In this document: positions 51,024 through 59,343 of the stretch, in pieces
How positions within the stretch are numbered: position 1 is the stretch's first letter
Layout of the letters: each line of letters starts with the position of its first letter
Assembly (NCBI GenBank): GCA_910587505.1
Contig: CAJULD010000013.1
Span: forward strand, 1-64,000
DNA: 64,000 nt
Direction of reading: 5' to 3'
Source of the DNA: an uncultured Oscillospiraceae bacterium
GTDB lineage: Bacteria; Bacillota; Clostridia; Oscillospirales; Oscillospiraceae
The notes under the pieces: model-generated
The model's database searches: none
The model's input: the letters and a program-made list of their open reading frames with translations, nothing else
What the model was told of the DNA's origin: nothing
Program-made: the position numbers and the translations under genes

Positions 51024-52187
51024 ATGGAAATCACACAGGGCGTCCGCTTCGACAGCCTGGGTCTGTCGGAAGAAATCATGCGGGCGCTGGAGAAAAAGCA
51101 CTACGAAGTGTCCACCCCCATTCAGGCCGGGTGCATCCCCCCCATGCTGAACTGGCAGGATGTCACCGCCAAAGCCCCCACCGGAACCGGAAAGACCTTT
51201 GCTTTCGGCATCCCCATTATCGAACACATCGACGCCGGAGGCGACCAGGTTCAGGCGGTCATCCTGGCCCCCACCCGGGAGCTGGCTTTGCAGATCACCG
51301 CCGAAATGCGGGACCTGGCCCAGTTCCGGCCCGGCGTGCGGATGGTCTGTCTCTACGGCGGACAGCCCATCGGCAAGCAGATCGACGCGCTGAAAAAGCG
51401 CCCCCAGATCGTCATCGCCACCCCCGGCCGGCTGGGGGACCATCTCAAGCGGCGCACCGTGCGCATCGACCAGGTACAGACCGCCATCCTGGACGAGGCC
51501 GACCGGATGCTGGACATGGGATTCATTCACGACGTGACAAGACTGCTGGACCAGATGAAGAACCGGAAGAATCTGGGCCTCTTTTCCGCCACCATCAGCC
51601 GGGAGGTCATGGACATCGCCTGGGTCTACCAGCGGGACGCGGTGGAGATCACCGTCCGGCCCGACGAGGAAAACAAGCCGGACATCCTCCAGTACCGTCT
51701 GGAGCTGAACATGGACCAGAAGGTGGATGCGGTGGAGCAAATCCTGAACCATGAGCAGTACGACCGGGTGATGGTCTTCTGCAATACCAAGGGCAACACC
51801 GAGCGGGTCACCAGGCTCCTGCAGATGCGGGGCGTGGACGCCCAGTGCATCCACGGGGACATTCCCCAGGAGAAGCGGGAGAAGGTCATGGCCCGGTTCC
51901 GCCGCGGGGAGCTGCGGGTGTTTGTGGCAACCGACGTGGCCGCGCGGGGCATCGACGTGGACGACGTGGACGCGGTGTTCAACTATGACGTGCCCGATGA
52001 AAACGAGTATTACGTCCATCGCATCGGCCGCACCGGCCGGGCCAGACGCCACGGCGTGGCCTACACCTTCGTCACCGACTACCCCGGCATGGTCCGCCTC
52101 AACGACATTGCCAAGCACACCCGCAACCAGATCCAGCCGGTAAAGTTCGGCGGAGACGGGGCGCTGATTCCCGCGGAGACAAAATAA
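51024..52187 (+). CDS. DEAD-box RNA helicase
   Basis: 387 aa. Q motif F.SLGLSEEIMRALEKKHY, APTGTGKTFAF (I), PTRELALQ (Ia), TPGRLGD (Ib), DEAD variant LDEADRMLDMGF (II), SATI (III), VATDVAARGIDVDDV (V), HRIGRTGRA (VI). A compact helicase without the basic C-terminal extension of CsdA/DeaD. Likely RNA remodelling or ribosome assembly. Its stop overlaps the next start (TAATG). Confidence 0.95.
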   Translation: MEITQGVRFDSLGLSEEIMRALEKKHYEVSTPIQAGCIPPMLNWQDVTAKAPTGTGKTFAFGIPIIEHIDAGGDQVQAVILAPTRELALQITAEMRDLAQFRPGVRMVCLYGGQPIGKQIDALKKRPQIVIATPGRLGDHLKRRTVRIDQVQTAILDEADRMLDMGFIHDVTRLLDQMKNRKNLGLFSATISREVMDIAWVYQRDAVEITVRPDEENKPDILQYRLELNMDQKVDAVEQILNHEQYDRVMVFCNTKGNTERVTRLLQMRGVDAQCIHGDIPQEKREKVMARFRRGELRVFVATDVAARGIDVDDVDAVFNYDVPDENEYYVHRIGRTGRARRHGVAYTFVTDYPGMVRLNDIAKHTRNQIQPVKFGGDGALIPAETK

Positions 52188-53986
52188 TGAGCACGATCAG
52201 GAAAAGATTTGCTGCCCTGCTGTGTACGCTGCTGATGCTGCTGTGCGCCTGCGGGGAAAAGCCGGAGGAGGGCGACATCCTGCCTCCGGAGGAGGAGAGC
52301 GGGCCTTACACCCTTGCTGTCCGGGCGGGCGAGCCCCAGACCACGTTGTCCCCCGCCGCCGTTACCGCCCAGGGCGGGGAGACGATCCTCCATCACCTCT
52401 TTGAAAACCTTCTGCGCTGGACCGACGGCGGCGACGGCTGGGCGGTGCTGGAGAGCGGGCAGGCGGAGAGCTACACCGTGGAAACCGACTACGCCGGCAA
52501 CGCCACCTACACCTTCACCATCCGGGAGGATGCCCGCTGGTCCGACGGGAAGGCGGTCACGGCGGAGGACTTTGTCACCGCCTGGCAGCGTCTGGCGGAC
52601 CCGTCCAGCAACCTGCCTCACCGGGAGCTGATGTCGGCTCTCACCGGCTTTGACGAGGTGCTGGAGGATGGAACGGCGGCCCCGCTGGGGGTGTCCGCTC
52701 CGGACAGCCGGACCCTGGTGGCAACCCTCAACGGCAGTCCCGCCTGGTTTCTGGAGGAGGTCTGCGCCGGGGCCTACACCATGCCGGTGCGCCCGGACCT
52801 GGTAAACCAGAGCGACGGGGCCGTCACCAACGGGGCCTACACCGCCGTGGACTTCAGCCGGGAACAGGTGTCGCTCAAGCGCAGCGAAACCTATTACAAT
52901 ACCAATCCCCTGGGCCCGGAGGTGATCGAGTTCCGGCCCGCGGACGCGGAGGACGGGGACCTGACGGAGCCCGCTCTGACCACCGCTCTGCCGTCTGAGC
53001 AGCTCCGGGAGCTGGCGGCCAGCGGACTGTGGACGCCGGAGCCGGTGACAGGAATCTACGGGGTGCTGCTGAACACCCGGACGGCCCCCTTTGACAACGA
53101 GAATGTCCGCACGGCCTTCCATCTGGCAATTGACCGGCAGTCCCTGGCCGAAGCGCTGGGCGATTTGACCATCCGGTCCGCGCCGGGAGTGGTTCCTTAC
53201 GGGGTGTCCGATTACAGCGCGCGGCCTCCGGTGGAAATCGAGGCGGACGGTGCGCCGGCGGACCCCATCGCCGGGCCGGAGCCGGAGAAGCCGGCCCCCA
53301 CCTGCCGGGATTTCCGGTCCCACAGCCTGGAGCTGGTGACGGCGGAGCACACCCACGATTACGAGACCGACCGCAGCTACGCCCAGGCGCTGCTGGCCAA
53401 CGCGGGGTACCCCGGCGGCAGCGGCTTTCCGGCGGCAGAGTATCTCTATGTGGAGCAGACGGGGCTGGATGGCCAGCTGGCCCGCGTTCTGTGTGATATG
53501 TGGAAGGAGAGCCTGGGCGTGACCGTCACCGTCCGTGAGGCAGGCCAGGAGGAATATGACGCGCTTCTCGCGCCCCCTCCGCCGGAGGAGGCGGACGGAG
53601 AAGCCGCGGAGGCGGAGACAGAGGAGGGCGAAGAAGCGGAGCCCCTTCCCGCCTTCCAGATGGCGGGGCAGCTCCTCTCCCCCGCCTACAGCGACGCGGG
53701 AGCGCTGCTGCGGTTCTGGCACAGCGAGAATACGGAAAACGCCACCGGCTACGCCAGCGACGCCTTCGACATCCTGCTGGATGCCGCCCGCGACACAGCG
53801 TCCCCCGACGCACAGGACGCCTACCTCCACGATGCGGAGGCCATTCTGCTCAAGGACTCGCCGGTAATTCCGGTCTACTGTCAGGGCGGCAGCTTCCGGC
53901 TGTCCGGGGGATACGCCGGACTGTACCGCGCCCCGGACGGGGTGTTCTTCCTGTACAACGTCCACCGGGAAGCTGCGGCGGGATAA
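52187..53986 (+). CDS. Peptide-type ABC solute-binding lipoprotein (SBP_bac_5)
   Basis: 599 aa. Signal peptide and lipobox LLCAC (Cys ~20), then an OppA-like domain: GGETILHHLFENLLRW, TFTIREDARWSDGKAVTAEDFVTAWQRL, and NTRTAPFDNENVRTAFHLAIDR. Residues ~460-490 form an acidic low-complexity insert (PPPPEEADGEAAEAETEEGE). No permease genes are adjacent, so it is an orphan binding protein. The coupling to a helicase is odd. Confidence 0.88.
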   Translation: MSTIRKRFAALLCTLLMLLCACGEKPEEGDILPPEEESGPYTLAVRAGEPQTTLSPAAVTAQGGETILHHLFENLLRWTDGGDGWAVLESGQAESYTVETDYAGNATYTFTIREDARWSDGKAVTAEDFVTAWQRLADPSSNLPHRELMSALTGFDEVLEDGTAAPLGVSAPDSRTLVATLNGSPAWFLEEVCAGAYTMPVRPDLVNQSDGAVTNGAYTAVDFSREQVSLKRSETYYNTNPLGPEVIEFRPADAEDGDLTEPALTTALPSEQLRELAASGLWTPEPVTGIYGVLLNTRTAPFDNENVRTAFHLAIDRQSLAEALGDLTIRSAPGVVPYGVSDYSARPPVEIEADGAPADPIAGPEPEKPAPTCRDFRSHSLELVTAEHTHDYETDRSYAQALLANAGYPGGSGFPAAEYLYVEQTGLDGQLARVLCDMWKESLGVTVTVREAGQEEYDALLAPPPPEEADGEAAEAETEEGEEAEPLPAFQMAGQLLSPAYSDAGALLRFWHSENTENATGYASDAFDILLDAARDTASPDAQDAYLHDAEAILLKDSPVIPVYCQGGSFRLSGGYAGLYRAPDGVFFLYNVHREAAAG

Positions 53987-53997
53987 TTATCTGGCGT

Positions 53998-54175
53998 CCA
54001 TTCTTTTTCTTGAAAGGAAAAGAATCAAAAAGGAACTTCAGGAAGGGTCATTGATCGCCTCGCAGGAGCTTCCGGAAAGTTTTCGCCCGCCTTTTTCAAA
54101 AGGCGGTGGGTCCAGGGCAAAGCCCTGGCGGGGTGCAGGGGTAGAGCTCCTGTCGGGTTTGGGTGAACCCAACAT
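53998..54175. repeat. Composite intergenic repeat
   Basis: Modules in order: hairpin TTCTTTTTCTTGAAAGGAAAAGAA, then CAAAAAGGAACTTCAGGAAG, then CGCCTTTTTCAAAAGGCGG, then CCAGGGCAAAGCCCTGG, then TTGGGT-GA-ACCCAA (54159-54172). No coding. The last hairpin sits 50 bp before cooS and could be the leader terminator. Confidence 0.65.
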
Positions 54176-54222
54176 TCATCTGTCAACAAAAACTGTCAAT
54201 TCATGGAGGAGGAAAACATTCT

Positions 54223-56112
54223 ATGAACAGCTGTACCGACTGCCTCAGCCGCAACACCTGTCCCAGCGCGGATAAACCCATGGAGAACTATATCCGTTCC
54301 CTGCCAATGGAGACTGCCCATCACCGGGTGGCCACCCAGGAGACCAAGTGCGGCTTCGGCCTTCAGGGCGTGTGCTGCCGCCTGTGCGCCAACGGCCCCT
54401 GCCGCATCACCCCCGACGCCCCCCGTGGCATCTGCGGGGCCAGCGCCGACACCATCGTGGCCCGGAACTTCCTCCGGGCCGTGGCAGCCGGATCCGGCTG
54501 CTATATCCACGTGGTGGAGAATACCGCCCGGCAGCTGAAAAACACCGGGCTGCACAGAGACAGGATCCGCAGCGAGAAGGCCCTGAACCACCTGGCGGAG
54601 CTCTTCGGCATCACCGGGGAGGACAGGTACGATCTGTGCGTGAAGGTGGCCGACGCGGTGCTCTCCGACCTTTACCGGCCGGAGTACGAGCGCATGGAAC
54701 TGGTGGAAAAGCTGGCCTACGGCCCTCGGGTAAAGCGCTGGAAGGAACTGGGCATCATGCCCGGCGGCGCAAAGGGCGAGGTCTTCAACAACATCGTCAA
54801 GACCTCCACCAATTTGAGCTCCGACCCCGTGGAGATGCTGGTCTCCTGCCTGCGGCTGGGCGTGTCCACCGGCATATACGGCCTCCAGCTGACCAACCTG
54901 CTCAACGACGTGGTGCTGGGCGACCCGGAGATCCGTACCGCCCCTGTAGGCATGAACGTTATTGACCCCGATTATATCAATATTCTTATCACCGGCCACC
55001 AGCACTCTCTGTTTACCTATATTCAGGACCGGCTGCTGGACGAGGACGTGGTGGCCAGAGCCCGGGCCGCGGGCGCCAGGGGCTTCAAGCTGGTGGGCTG
55101 CACCTGCGTGGGCCAGGACCTCCAGCTTCGTGGAGCTCACTACACCGAAATCTTTGACGGCCACGCGGGCAACAACTATATCTCCGAGGCGGTACTCTCC
55201 TGCGGAGCCATCGACGCGGTGCTCAGTGAGTTCAACTGCACCCTGCCGGGCATCGAGACCATCTGCGACGAGCTGAAAATAAAGCAGATCTGTCTGGATG
55301 TGGTGGCCAAGAAGGCCAATGCGGAATACATCCCCTTCCACTACGAGACCCGGCAGGCGGACGGCGATAAGATCATCGACGAGATCATCGCCGCCTACAG
55401 GGAGCGCCGGGGCAGCGTGCCCATGAACCTGTTTACGGACCACGGCAACAAAAACACCCTCACCGGCGTCAGCGAGGGCAGCCTGAAGGCCTTCCTGGGC
55501 GGCAGCTGGAAACCCCTCATCGACCTCATTGTCTCCGGTCAGATCCGGGGTCTGGCCGGCGTCGTTGGCTGCTCCAGCGTGGCCTACGGACACGACACCC
55601 TCACCGCCGAGCTGACACGCGAGCTCATCGCCAAAGACATTCTGGTGCTGACGGCAGGCTGCTCCTCCGGCGGACTGGAGAACATCGGGCTCATGACCCC
55701 CGAGGCCGCCGAGCTGGCGGGCCCAGGCCTCAGGGCTGTGTGCAAACAGCTGGGCATCCCTCCGGTACTGAACTTTGGTCCCTGTCTCGCCATTGGCCGG
55801 TTGGAGATCGTGGCCACCGAAATTGCCGGGGAACTGGGAGTGGACCTTCCCCAGCTGCCTCTGGTCCTCTCCGCCGCCCAGTGGCTGGAGGAGCAGGCGC
55901 TGGCCGACGGGGCTTTCGCGCTGGCGCTGGGTCTGCCGCTTCATCTGGGCGTACCGCCCTTTATCACCGGCAGCAGGCTGGTGACCCGTATGCTGACCGG
56001 GGATATGACGGGCCTTACCGGCGGCCGGGTGATCGTGGACGGCGACGGAAAGAGCGCGGCAAACACTTTGTCGGCCATCATTGAGGAGAAGCGCAGGGCC
56101 CTCAATATTTAA
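54223..56112 (+). CDS. cooS: Anaerobic (Ni) carbon monoxide dehydrogenase, divergent active site
   Basis: 629 aa. Cluster D/B cysteines CTDCLSRNTC and CGFGLQGVCCRLCANGPC at the N-terminus; C-cluster ligands in GHQHSLF (His), LVGCTC, EFNC, VVGC (450), TAGC (480) and FGPC (521). Spacing C450-C480 (30) equals the canonical value. The residue 37 after the last Cys, where CODH-II has Lys563, is Gln558 (WLEEQALADG), and the channel His residues of the AHSDHG segment are replaced by YIHVVEN. So it is a CooS homologue that may be inactive in CO oxidation or catalyse something else. ATG after GGAGGAGG. First of three genes. Confidence 0.88.
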   Translation: MNSCTDCLSRNTCPSADKPMENYIRSLPMETAHHRVATQETKCGFGLQGVCCRLCANGPCRITPDAPRGICGASADTIVARNFLRAVAAGSGCYIHVVENTARQLKNTGLHRDRIRSEKALNHLAELFGITGEDRYDLCVKVADAVLSDLYRPEYERMELVEKLAYGPRVKRWKELGIMPGGAKGEVFNNIVKTSTNLSSDPVEMLVSCLRLGVSTGIYGLQLTNLLNDVVLGDPEIRTAPVGMNVIDPDYINILITGHQHSLFTYIQDRLLDEDVVARARAAGARGFKLVGCTCVGQDLQLRGAHYTEIFDGHAGNNYISEAVLSCGAIDAVLSEFNCTLPGIETICDELKIKQICLDVVAKKANAEYIPFHYETRQADGDKIIDEIIAAYRERRGSVPMNLFTDHGNKNTLTGVSEGSLKAFLGGSWKPLIDLIVSGQIRGLAGVVGCSSVAYGHDTLTAELTRELIAKDILVLTAGCSSGGLENIGLMTPEAAELAGPGLRAVCKQLGIPPVLNFGPCLAIGRLEIVATEIAGELGVDLPQLPLVLSAAQWLEEQALADGAFALALGLPLHLGVPPFITGSRLVTRMLTGDMTGLTGGRVIVDGDGKSAANTLSAIIEEKRRALNI

Positions 56113-56127
56113 GGAAGGCGGGAGAAC

Positions 56128-56601
56128 ATGAAACGAATTTTTATCGACCCCGCCAAATGCGACGGGTGTAAGAACTGTACCGTCGCATGCATGGCGTCCC
56201 ACAGCGACATGACCCCCAGAAAGGGTACTTCAGCGGAGCTCCGGCAGGCCGTATACGCCCTGGACCTCACCGACCCCGCCACCCGGTCCCGGAACCGGAT
56301 CGTCTCTGACGGACAGGGCGGGTACAGTCCCATTTTCTGCCGCCACTGCGATATTCCCGACTGCGCGGCGGCCTGTATGAGCGGGGCGCTGGAAAAAAAT
56401 ATGGAAACCGGGCTGGTGGAGTATAACGCGGACAGGTGCGCGGCATGCTATATGTGCGTGATGAGCTGCCGCTACGGCGTGCCGTCCGTCACGCCGGACC
56501 GGACGCGGATGATAAAGTGCGACTTCTGCGTCCACCTGGAGGAGGGTCCCGCCTGCGTGCGGGCCTGTCCCAAAAAGGCCATTGAAGTGAGGGAGGTGTG
56601 A
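56128..56601 (+). CDS. cooF: CooF-type ferredoxin with four [4Fe-4S] sites
   Basis: 157 aa. Sixteen Cys in four groups: CDGCKNCTVAC, CRHCDIPDCAAAC, CAACYMCVMSC, and CDFCVHLEEGPACVRAC. Electron-transfer partner of CooS, passing electrons to the oxidoreductase that follows. ATG after GGAAGGCGGGAG, 15 bases from cooS. Confidence 0.88.
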   Translation: MKRIFIDPAKCDGCKNCTVACMASHSDMTPRKGTSAELRQAVYALDLTDPATRSRNRIVSDGQGGYSPIFCRHCDIPDCAAACMSGALEKNMETGLVEYNADRCAACYMCVMSCRYGVPSVTPDRTRMIKCDFCVHLEEGPACVRACPKKAIEVREV

Positions 56602-56603
56602 CC

Positions 56604-57833
56604 ATGGAGCGATTTGTCATCATCGGCGCCGGCGCGGCCGGCATGACTGCCGCGCAGACCCTCCGGGAATTCCGCCCCGAAGATACCATTACCGTCCTTT
56701 CCACCGACGAACACGTCCACTCCCGCTGCATGCTCCATAAGTTTCTGGGTCACGAGCGGACCATTGAGGGCATCAACTTTGTTGGCCAGGATTTCTTCGA
56801 GAAAAAGGATATTTTCCATATTCCCTGCCAGACCGTGACCAGAATCGACACGGAAGCCAGGCTGGTTTACTACGGGGAGAATTACAGCATTCCCTATGAC
56901 AAGCTGCTCATTGCCACCGGCTCCGGGTTCTTCATCCCCCCCATCCCCCATTTCCGGGAGGCCCCCAATGTGTTCGGCTTCCGGGATCTCAGCGACGCGC
57001 TGCAAATCGACGAAGCCTTTGCCAGGGGGAAGCGGGTGTTCATCGTGGGCTCCGGTCTGGTGGGCCTGGACGCGGCGTCGGCCCTCTGCCACCGGGGGGC
57101 GGATATTACCATCGCCGAAATGGCTCCCCGTGTGATGCCCCTGCAAACCGACGATTACGCCGCCAGCGTGTACCAGAAGGCGTTTGAGGACCACGGCTGC
57201 CGGTTCCTGCTGGGCATCGGAGCCACGGACGCGGTGGTGGACGGAGCGGGGAACATTACGGAGGTGATCCTCTCCACCGGGGAGCACGTGCCCTGCGACT
57301 TTATCATCATGGCCGCCGGCGTGCGGCCCAGAATTCAGATCGCGCTGGACAGCGGCATCAAGGCGGAGCGTGCCATCGAAGTGGACGACCATCTGCGCAC
57401 TTCCGCAGCCGGCGTCTACGCGGCGGGAGACTGCACGGGCCTGTCCGGCGTGTGGCCGGACGCCATGGCCCAGGGCAAGGCGGCGGCGGAGAACATGGCG
57501 GGGATCGATACGCCCTATGAGAAGCCTTATCCCTTTAAAAATACCAGCAATTTCTTCGGCGTGACCATGCTCAGCGTGGGCCGGATGGATCTGACCGAGG
57601 GGGCGGAGGTAATCGTCCACAAAACGCCCAGCGAGTACAGGAAGGCCATCATTACCGACGGGAAGCTCACCGGATATCTGTCTCTGGGAGACATCTCCAA
57701 CCACGGACTGTATCTGCATCTCATCAGGAACGGGATCGACGTCAGCGATAAGAAGGACAAAATCTTCCGCCTGACCTTCGCGGACTTCTACGGGATCAAT
57801 CAGAAAAACGGAGAATACGTCTATACGGTTTAG
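56604..57833 (+). CDS. FAD/NAD(P)-dependent oxidoreductase of the CODH cluster
   Basis: 409 aa. N-terminal FAD site VIIGAGAAGMTAAQ, second nucleotide site VFIVGSGLVGLDAAS near residue 147, and a C-terminal GVYAAGDCTG. Nitrite-reductase-like/rubredoxin reductase-like fold. Together with CooF it would link the CODH electrons to NAD(P)H. ATG at 56604 after GGGAGG; an earlier in-frame GTG is less likely. Overlaps the cooF stop region. Confidence 0.85.
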   Translation: MERFVIIGAGAAGMTAAQTLREFRPEDTITVLSTDEHVHSRCMLHKFLGHERTIEGINFVGQDFFEKKDIFHIPCQTVTRIDTEARLVYYGENYSIPYDKLLIATGSGFFIPPIPHFREAPNVFGFRDLSDALQIDEAFARGKRVFIVGSGLVGLDAASALCHRGADITIAEMAPRVMPLQTDDYAASVYQKAFEDHGCRFLLGIGATDAVVDGAGNITEVILSTGEHVPCDFIIMAAGVRPRIQIALDSGIKAERAIEVDDHLRTSAAGVYAAGDCTGLSGVWPDAMAQGKAAAENMAGIDTPYEKPYPFKNTSNFFGVTMLSVGRMDLTEGAEVIVHKTPSEYRKAIITDGKLTGYLSLGDISNHGLYLHLIRNGIDVSDKKDKIFRLTFADFYGINQKNGEYVYTV

Positions 57834-57837
57834 GCCC

Positions 57838-57932
57838 CATACTTTCTCCTGATCTTAAAAGCAAAAGTTGCAAAAAGGACTTTTGAGAATTCAGCATATT
57901 GCCCCGTAAGAGCTTCCCGAAAATTCGGAAAC
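57838..57932. repeat. Composite intergenic repeat fragment
   Basis: ACTTTCTCCTGATCTTAAAAGC, CAAAAAGGACTTTTGAGAATT and GAGCTTCCCGAAAATTCGGAA; modules shared with 53998-54175 and 62405-62575. Confidence 0.5.
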
Positions 57933-57934
57933 TT

Positions 57935-58102
57935 TCAGAACCAGACTTCATAACCGGAGGATGCCGGATGGGCGGGGGGATCTTTCCGCCGGACAGGGCA
58001 GATTTTCACAGACGGGCTGACGCCCGGCAGGAAAATTTAACGCAGCATGGCGGGAAAAAGGTCCGGCCATACCGCGCTAAACCGTTGTGAAGACAGGTTC
58101 TT
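57935..58102. repeat. MITE-like element, long copy in opposite orientation
   Basis: Left end TCAGAACCAGACTTCATAAC, right end TTGTGAAGACAGGTTCTTA, forming terminal inverted repeats. The inner GGCGGGAAAAAGGTCCGGCC is the reverse complement of the block seen at 2831 and 15066. About 168 bp. Confidence 0.8.
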
Positions 58103-58142
58103 AAAGCGCCGCGGAGACCTTTCGAGGTCCCCGCGGCGCTTT
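58103..58142. terminator. Bidirectional terminator with TTCG loop
   Basis: AAAGCGCCGCGG-A-GACCT/AGGTC-C-CCGCGGCGCTTT, a stem of about 17 pairs with one mismatch, capped by TTCG, between the convergent CODH cluster and DUF2284 gene. Confidence 0.85.
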
Positions 58143-58149
58143 ATACTGA

Positions 58150-58683
58150 TCACCGGTACAGGATCAGGCTGAACCAGGTGACAATGTTGCCGCCGGGCCG
58201 GAACTCGATCCCCAGCCGCTCCGCCGTGTCGATCACCAGTATGCCATGGCTCTCCACACAGGGGAACATCTTCTCCGGGTGGCGGCAGGGTCCGTCCGGG
58301 TAGGTGCATTTCACACAGATGGCGCAGGACTCTGTGGAAAGCGGACAGGTCTCCACGCCCTGGCTTTTCATCAGCGCATTCACCTGCCTGGTCACCTCCT
58401 CGTGGGCCGCCCGTGTGGCCAGGGTCCCCTCCATGTCCGCCGGATCCTCTACCTCCGTCATGGTGGTAATCAGGAGCGTATGAGGGTAGCTGAGGCACCG
58501 CTCCCGGCATTCCTCCACCGTTCCCACGGCGGGAGGACAGGCCCAGCTGCTGCCGTACCGGCTGCAATCCGCCTCGCAGACCTGCCGGACGCGGGGCGTA
58601 AAGGTCAGCTCCGCCGTATCAAAAAATTCATACTGCACAATGGGGAGCTCCCGCAGCCGCTCCTCCAGCCAGCTTCGATCCAT
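58150..58683 (-). CDS. Metal-binding DUF2284 protein
   Basis: 177 aa. Cys-rich: CEADCSRYGSSWACPP, CCRERCLSY-type segment, and the C-terminal CPLSTESCAICVKCTYPDGPCRHPEKMFPC. Matches the DUF2284 family of predicted metal-binding proteins, function unknown. ATG at 58683 gives the better ribosome spacing (GGAG); ATG two codons earlier is possible. Confidence 0.85.
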   Translation of the reverse strand: MDRSWLEERLRELPIVQYEFFDTAELTFTPRVRQVCEADCSRYGSSWACPPAVGTVEECRERCLSYPHTLLITTMTEVEDPADMEGTLATRAAHEEVTRQVNALMKSQGVETCPLSTESCAICVKCTYPDGPCRHPEKMFPCVESHGILVIDTAERLGIEFRPGGNIVTWFSLILYR

Positions 58684-58823
58684 CGACATCTCCGTCCTTT
58701 CTTTTTGTCTCAATATATCACATTTTTTCTCCAATGGGAAGAGTCCTGCCGCATTCTTCAGGAAAACTGCCCTGCCCTCGGGGAGCCGGGGCGGAAAGCT
58801 CCGGCAGCGCCGCCAGATTTTTC

Positions 58824-58851
58824 TTGCAAACCGCCCGTCATCTGGTATAAT
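58824..58851 (+). promoter_or_regulatory. Promoter of the c-di-AMP receptor gene
   Basis: TTGCAA (58824-58829) and TATAAT (58846-58851), 16-bp spacer, about 45 bp before the start. Confidence 0.75.
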
Positions 58852-58898
58852 AGAAATGTACAATCGACGATTCCAATCTGAAAGGCGAGGTGGACTCT

Positions 58899-59249
58899 AT
58901 GGAGAAGCAAAAACAGAAAATGCTCCTGGCAGTAATCCAGGGCGACGACTACCCGGATACCGTGGACGACCTCAACCGCAACGGTTTCTTCGCCACGGTG
59001 CTCAGCTCCACCGGCGGCTTCCTGAAGAAGCGCAGCGTGACGCTGATGATCGGCGTGGAAGCCCATCGAGTACAGGCGGTGCTGGACGTGCTCAGGCAGT
59101 GCGCAGGACGGCGGCAGCAGATGACCTATTCCAATCTTTCCATTTCTGCCGGCAGCCCCAATCCCTCCATCCCCATGATGCCGGTGCAGGTAAACGCCGG
59201 CGGCGTGGTGGTGTTTATCATGGATCTGGACGACATCCAGAAATTCTGA
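58899..59249 (+). CDS. darA: Cyclic-di-AMP receptor (DarA/YaaQ family)
   Basis: 116 aa, PII-like fold. MLLAVIQGDDYPDTVDDLNR, FFATVLSSTGGFLKKRSVTLMIGVE and the C-terminal GGVVVFIMDL are family hallmarks; the SSTGGFL loop binds c-di-AMP. Cytosolic sensor whose targets are unknown. ATG chosen with GAGG upstream. Own promoter and terminator. Confidence 0.92.
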   Translation: MEKQKQKMLLAVIQGDDYPDTVDDLNRNGFFATVLSSTGGFLKKRSVTLMIGVEAHRVQAVLDVLRQCAGRRQQMTYSNLSISAGSPNPSIPMMPVQVNAGGVVVFIMDLDDIQKF

Positions 59250-59254
59250 ATCCG

Positions 59255-59295
59255 AACCGGTCCTCCGGAAGACGCCGTCTTCCGGAGGACCGGTT
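59255..59295 (+). terminator. darA terminator
   Basis: AACCGGTCCTCCGGAAGAC pairs perfectly with GTCTTCCGGAGGACCGGTT (19 bp or more), six bases after the stop; followed by TCCCTTCC, a weak U tract. Confidence 0.8.
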
Positions 59296-59314
59296 TCCCT
59301 TCCCTGCCCCGCTG

Positions 59315-59322
59315 CATAGACT
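59315..59322 (+). promoter_or_regulatory. Possible sigma-K/sigma-E -10 element before dpaA
   Basis: CATAGACT fits CATAnnnT, the -10 of mother-cell sigma factors, 22 bp before dpaA. Dipicolinate synthase is a late mother-cell function. A convincing -35 was not identified. Confidence 0.35.
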
Positions 59323-59343
59323 GAGGCAGAGGGGGGATGTGTA

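Noticed and set aside
54196..56202. Long minus-strand frame opposite cooS
   Set aside because: Antisense to a gene with all CODH cluster cysteines; no motifs of its own.
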